From NCBI RefSeq assembly GCF_031432315.1, contig NZ_JAVKGO010000006.1, positions 89,272 through 153,271 on the forward strand: DNA of 64,000 bases. Direction: 5' to 3'. This document shows, one piece after another, positions 60,318 through 64,000 of the stretch (its first letter is position 1; each line of letters opens with the position of its first letter). Below the pieces are notes generated by a model that was not told the origin of the DNA, did not search any database, and saw only the letters and a list, made by a program, of their open reading frames with translations. A program made the translations under genes and the position numbers. Source of the DNA: Serpentinicella sp031432315 (GTDB taxonomy: Bacteria; Bacillota; Clostridia; Peptostreptococcales; Natronincolaceae).

Positions 60318-61310
60318 CTATAACTTCACTGTTAATTTATCTATTTCATGATCTATCTCTAATTCCTCAGTTAATGCTTCAACTGGACATACATCTACAC
60401 ATCTTAAACAACCTTTGCAAAACTGATAATCCAACCCTAAATTAAACATTTGTATTTTTTGTTTCTTCTCATCTTCTTTTAACTCAAATTTATAGCAATA
60501 ATCAGGACAAGTCATTTCACACATCCCACAATGAATGCACCTTCCTTCATGAAATAATGGAATTTTGCCTTGTCTACTAGACTGATTATTTTTTAATATA
60601 CTATTTCCTGGCTCAACAATGACACCTCCTATAGGTGCATTTTTATAACCCCACTTTGTTTTCATTTCTTCAAATTCAATATAAGGGAATTTGCCATCCT
60701 CCTCAAAATGTGCTAATTCAACTTGTTGATAACCAGCATTAAATCCTCTTATATTCGATTCAATTTGAAATTCTGTTTTTTTGCTAAAGGTTTGCTTTAT
60801 ACTATTAATCATAGCATCTTTATCCATAAACTCCATCATTCTAGTAATGGCGCCAATCATAATGGTATTCATTACAACTTTTTCATCGTAAGCAATTTTA
60901 ATGGCATCTACAGTAACCACAGTGCCTCCTACTAACCTTAAATAATCTCTGGCCTCTTGTGGACTTTTATCTGTATTTATAACAACAATTGTATCAGAGG
61001 TTACTCCGGCTGTTATAGGAAGTCTAGCAGCTAAGTTTTCATGAAAAACACCTAGTATATTAGGTTTTGTTACAGGACTATTAATCCTTAAATGTTTACA
61101 ATCATCACAATATCTTATATAAGAGCTAACAGGTGTTCCTTTTTTTTCTGAACCATAGGTAGCAAAATTTGATCCATTATACCCCATCCCCATGACTCCA
61201 GCTTCTGCAATAATTTTTCCAGCAACATTTGCTCCTAAACCACCTATACTTTCTAATCTAATTTCAAAAAAACCATACTTGTTTTTAATTGGTAATATTG
61301 CTTCCTTCAC
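60318..61310 (-). CDS. 2-oxoacid:ferredoxin oxidoreductase, fused gamma-delta subunit
   Basis: A 330-residue fusion of the gamma domain (about 15-195; RLESIGGLGANVAGKIIAEAG, NYGSE-like ATYGSEKKGTPVSSYIRY) and a delta domain with two [4Fe-4S] ferredoxin motifs, CIHCGMCEMTCPDYC and CKGCLRCVDVCPVEA. It accepts electrons from the TPP enzyme and passes them to ferredoxin. The start is GTG at 61310 after AAAGAAAAGAGGTATAGTA. With the alpha-beta fusion it makes a complete enzyme from two genes instead of the usual four. Confidence 0.92.
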   Translation of the reverse strand: MKEAILPIKNKYGFFEIRLESIGGLGANVAGKIIAEAGVMGMGYNGSNFATYGSEKKGTPVSSYIRYCDDCKHLRINSPVTKPNILGVFHENLAARLPITAGVTSDTIVVINTDKSPQEARDYLRLVGGTVVTVDAIKIAYDEKVVMNTIMIGAITRMMEFMDKDAMINSIKQTFSKKTEFQIESNIRGFNAGYQQVELAHFEEDGKFPYIEFEEMKTKWGYKNAPIGGVIVEPGNSILKNNQSSRQGKIPLFHEGRCIHCGMCEMTCPDYCYKFELKEDEKKQKIQMFNLGLDYQFCKGCLRCVDVCPVEALTEELEIDHEIDKLTVKL

Positions 61311-61399
61311 TACTATACCTCTTTTCTTTATAATTTAGCATGAATGTTATATCTTCTTATCTTATAAATAAAAATACATAATAAAAATATAAATTTTTA

Positions 61400-61606
61400 T
61401 TATGTTAATCTATCTATATAATTTTTTAATACATAACCGTCATCAGGTGTATATTTCAAAACTCTTGTATCTTCAGTATTAAAATTCTTTAAGTACACTG
61501 TAAACAGATTGTCTTGTTGATCAACTTCATAAAGTATGCATCTATACCCTGTATCATAATACGCCTTAAAATTTTTAATTGGTTCTGAATTAAAATTAAT
61601 GTTCAT
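61400..61606 (-). CDS. Hypothetical 68-residue protein
   Basis: Not recognised. A soluble, probably beta-rich protein (KAYYDTGYRCILYEVDQQDNL, FTVYLKNFNTEDTRVLKY) with a plausible RBS (GAAAGGATATGACTTT). It is 89 bases from the oxidoreductase operon on the same strand, so it may share or precede its promoter. Confidence 0.6.
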   Translation of the reverse strand: MNINFNSEPIKNFKAYYDTGYRCILYEVDQQDNLFTVYLKNFNTEDTRVLKYTPDDGYVLKNYIDRLT

Positions 61607-61890
61607 AAAGTCATATCCTTTCTCTTAGTTTTTTCCCCTATGAAAAAAATTAATATAACTATATTACTTATTACCTTTAAGATCAGGCTAATATTTTTAA
61701 ACCGCTAAACTTTTATATTTACTGTCTCTTAATTAAGAGTATAGATTTATAATATTATTCTTAGATTTATCTAAAGATATAAATTTTATTCATTGTAGTA
61801 AAAAACAAACACTAACTTTTAACTTAATACATATTAATATTAGTATCTAATACGCCGTAAAACGGTTTACAAAACAAGTGAGGTGCGTTT

Positions 61891-62388
61891 ATGTATTATA
61901 GTAATTACAACCAATCATACTACTTCTCTAAAAGAGCAGTGGCTTATTTAAAACCTAGTCCAAAATTCCCTAAAATTAGAGGTACAGTATATTTTTTTGA
62001 TGTGCCAAACGGCGCAGAAGTTTGGGTTGAAGTATTTGGACTCCCAGAATATACACCAGCAACAAATGATCGACCACCAATAGGACCTCATGGTTTTCAT
62101 ATACATGAAGTTGGCATTTGTGATGGGAGTAATGATGAACCATTTGAAAGTGCAGGAGGTCATTGGGCACCTGATGGTCAACCTCATGGTAATCATGCTG
62201 GAGATCTTCCAGTTCTTTTTTCTAATAATGGATACGCTAGAATGCAATTTTTTACTAATAGATTTAAGGTCAATAATATTATAAACAAATCAATAATTAT
62301 CCATATTCATCCAGATGATTATAGAACCCAACCTACTGGTGATGCTGGTGAACGGATTGCCTGCGGTATAATTAAAAGGTCTTATTAA
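61891..62388 (+). CDS. sodC: Cu/Zn superoxide dismutase family protein without signal peptide
   Basis: A 165-residue Cu/Zn SOD. All metal ligands are present: HIHEVG context His70/His72 for copper, bridging His91 (GGHWAP), zinc His99, His102 and Asp105 (GDLP), and copper His138 before PDDYRTQPTG. The structural disulfide pair Cys77/Cys158 is present, and GERIACGII ends the domain. The N-terminus MYYSNYNQSYYFSK is Tyr-rich and is not a signal peptide or lipobox, unlike most bacterial SodC. A cytoplasmic or spore-layer location is therefore possible. RBS AAGTGAGGTGCGTTT. Confidence 0.93.
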   Translation: MYYSNYNQSYYFSKRAVAYLKPSPKFPKIRGTVYFFDVPNGAEVWVEVFGLPEYTPATNDRPPIGPHGFHIHEVGICDGSNDEPFESAGGHWAPDGQPHGNHAGDLPVLFSNNGYARMQFFTNRFKVNNIINKSIIIHIHPDDYRTQPTGDAGERIACGIIKRSY

Positions 62389-62389
62389 C

Positions 62390-62418
62390 ATAGTAGAAAA
62401 GTAGCACTTTCCTACTAT
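62390..62418. repeat. Small hairpin repeat, copy B (partner at 3223-3248)
   Basis: Twelve-base arms ATAGTAGAAAAG / CTTTCCTACTAT (one mismatch) around TAGCA, one base after the sodC stop. See copy A for the covarying pair. Confidence 0.6.
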
Positions 62419-62421
62419 ATA

Positions 62422-62455
62422 AAAAAGAAGATCACCCTTTGGTGATCTTCTTTTT
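62422..62455. terminator. Bidirectional terminator after sodC
   Basis: Perfect 15-base arms AAAAAGAAGATCACC / GGTGATCTTCTTTTT around CTTT, shared with the convergent small gene, whose end it overlaps. Confidence 0.93.
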
Positions 62456-62626
62456 ATGTGATTCTTTATGAATATTTTCTAATACTTTCATAAACAAGTT
62501 TAGTGTTCTAATCCTATCATCATCTTCTACACTATATAAGGAGTTTGTAGTTATAGGGCTATTTCTGTTATTTTTAAGTCTTCTATTTCTAAATTCATCT
62601 AGTTTAATTACCTTACAGTTACTCAT
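62432..62626 (-). CDS. Hypothetical 64-residue charged protein
   Basis: Not recognised. Basic and Asn-rich N-terminal half (VIKLDEFRNRRLKNNRN), then a helical C-terminal half (DDRIRTLNLFMKVLENIHKES) and a lysine end. RBS GGGAAGTGAAATA. Its last codons lie in the sodC terminator stem, which is unusual but seen elsewhere in this window. Confidence 0.58.
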   Translation of the reverse strand: MSNCKVIKLDEFRNRRLKNNRNSPITTNSLYSVEDDDRIRTLNLFMKVLENIHKESHKKKITKG

Positions 62627-62781
62627 TATTTCACTTCCCTTTTTAGAAGTTTATATATATATTATTCTACTTATTTTAATTTATTCCTTCTAAATGGAAG
62701 GATAAATTATATTTAAAGATTCACATCTCACTATCAAAAACTAAAAAAAATACTCCATCATTTCTGTGAAGTATCTTTACA

Positions 62782-62836
62782 TTTGTATCGCAACGACCCA
62801 CTCTCCCAGGCGATCTCTCACCAAGTACCATCGGCG
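62782..62836 (-). pseudogene. Truncated 5S rRNA copy (3' half)
   Basis: About 55 bases almost identical to the 3' part of the intact 5S gene at 63108-63224 (one base differs in CAACGACCCACT versus CAACGACCTACT), with the same flank reading TTTCTGTGAAGTATCTTTAC next to it. Homology stops at TCGGCG, where unrelated sequence begins. It is a partial duplication or deletion remnant. Confidence 0.88.
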
Positions 62837-62846
62837 GTTAAGCAGA

Positions 62847-62929
62847 TGTCCCAAAAGTAGTTTGGTGTCAGTCGCTTATACAGAGTACAAGTTGATGACC
62901 AAAAGTGTGTATTTCCTACTTTTGTGTCA
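62847..62929. repeat. Hairpin-rich insert next to the 5S remnant
   Basis: Two related imperfect hairpins: TGTCCCAAA-TTTGGTGTCA (62847-62870) and TGACCAAAAGT-ACTTTTGTGTCA (62896-62929). The outer ends TGTCCCAAAAGTAG and CTACTTTTGTGTCA are also inverted repeats of each other (12 of 14). This recalls a small mobile-element remnant (MITE-like), but no transposase or target duplication was seen. Confidence 0.5.
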
Positions 62930-62940
62930 GCAACTTAGTT

Positions 62941-62993
62941 AAAAATAGACGTATTACTTTCCTTGCACAAATCATAGTAATGGGTCTATTTTT
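62941..62993. terminator. Terminator-like hairpin downstream of the rRNA operon
   Basis: AAAAATAGAC / GTCTATTTTT outer arms with TATTAC / GTAATG inner arms around about 20 bases. Confidence 0.65.
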
Positions 62994-63068
62994 AACTTCC
63001 TATTTAATATTTAAGCCCTTTCAGCGCTTTGTTTATCCTAATTAGAAATTAAATAAACAAAAACTAAA

Positions 63069-63101
63069 AAAGATACTTCAACATTTCTGTGAAGTATCTT
63101 T
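63069..63101 (-). terminator. rRNA operon terminator after 5S
   Basis: Perfect arms AAAGATACTTC / GAAGTATCTTT, followed on the minus strand by T-rich sequence, just after the 5S 3' end. A mutated copy (left arm altered) lies beside the 5S remnant at about 62748-62780. Confidence 0.85.
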
Positions 63102-63107
63102 ACTTTT

Positions 63108-63224
63108 GTATCGCAACGACCTACTCTCCCAGGCGATCTCTCACCAAGTACCATCGGCGCTGAAGGGCTTAACTGCTGTGTTCGGTATGGGAACAGGTGT
63201 GACCCCTTCGCTATAGTCACGACA
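63108..63224 (-). rRNA. rrf: 5S ribosomal RNA
   Basis: About 117 bases with the conserved core: GGTCACACCTGTTCCCATAC, CGAACACAGCAGTTAAGC, CGCCGATGGTACTTGG and GGGAGAGTAGGTCG, read on the minus strand. It follows the 23S gene in the usual order. Ends are estimated to within a few bases. Confidence 0.95.
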
Positions 63225-63275
63225 TTTGAGATATTCTCTCAAAACTACACAATATTTAAAGTAAAGTTTCATCTT

Positions 63276-64000
<725 letters not shown>

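Noticed and set aside
61948..62284. Overlapping frames on both strands inside sodC
   Set aside because: sodC carries all family motifs; the others have none.
63038..63220. Minus-strand frame of 60 codons
   Set aside because: It covers the 5S rRNA gene and its terminator.

Overview
The window comes from a low-GC, anaerobic, endospore-forming Firmicute, most likely a clostridium of the Alkaliphilus/Natronincola kind. That placement rests on gene content and order, not on a database search. The evidence is: many conserved sporulation genes (spoVT, spoVG, yabP, yabQ, ytrH/ytrI, spmA/spmB, csfB, SpoIID-like, SpoVB-like), a ferredoxin-dependent 2-oxoacid oxidoreductase, T-box and S-box leaders, strong AGGAGG ribosome binding sites, frequent TTG/GTG starts and AT-rich intergenic DNA.

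The backbone is the origin-proximal housekeeping region known from Bacillus subtilis, read mostly on the minus strand from right to left: rRNA operon (about 63-64 kb), csfB, yaaO-type decarboxylase, tmk, holB, ricT, trmN6, rsmI, abrB (plus strand here), metG (with a T-box), tatD, yabE-like, rnmV, ksgA, purR, spoVG, glmU, prs, pth, mfd, prsA-like, spoVT, spoVB-like, hup, rqcP, SpoIID-like, yabP, yabQ, divIC, yabR. Lineage-specific genes sit between these blocks: a murC/arginine-type decarboxylase pair, an M20 peptidase with an AbgT transporter, ytrH-ytrI with a tiny membrane protein, a XRE/DUF3169 pair, a deacetylase, spmAB and pncB.

The two ends are accessory. At the left (1-2 kb) is an agr-like quorum-sensing operon, agrB-agrD-membrane protein-histidine kinase. 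Its AgrD is not covered by conventional long-ORF calling. It carries serine where the thiolactone cysteine is expected, so the signal would be a serine lactone of predicted core SSVTF. The sensor membrane region also appears to be a separate gene from the kinase. From 53 to 62 kb there is a sulfur block (Rrf2 regulator, cysK, S-box riboswitch, metY), a decayed membrane-protein remnant, a second alpha/beta hydrolase, a two-gene fused 2-oxoacid:ferredoxin oxidoreductase and a cytoplasmic-type Cu/Zn superoxide dismutase.

The right edge holds the 3' end of a 23S rRNA gene and a complete 5S gene, both on the minus strand. Beyond them lie a truncated 5S copy and a small hairpin-rich insert, which suggests rearrangement just downstream of the rRNA operon. 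No CRISPR array, prophage, tRNA gene or intact insertion sequence was seen. The findings judged most worth checking are the Ser-type AgrD with its split sensor, a repeated hairpin with a covarying base pair at 3.2 and 62.4 kb, a short PrsW-like protein, a 46-residue HTH-like protein, and the 5S remnant region.
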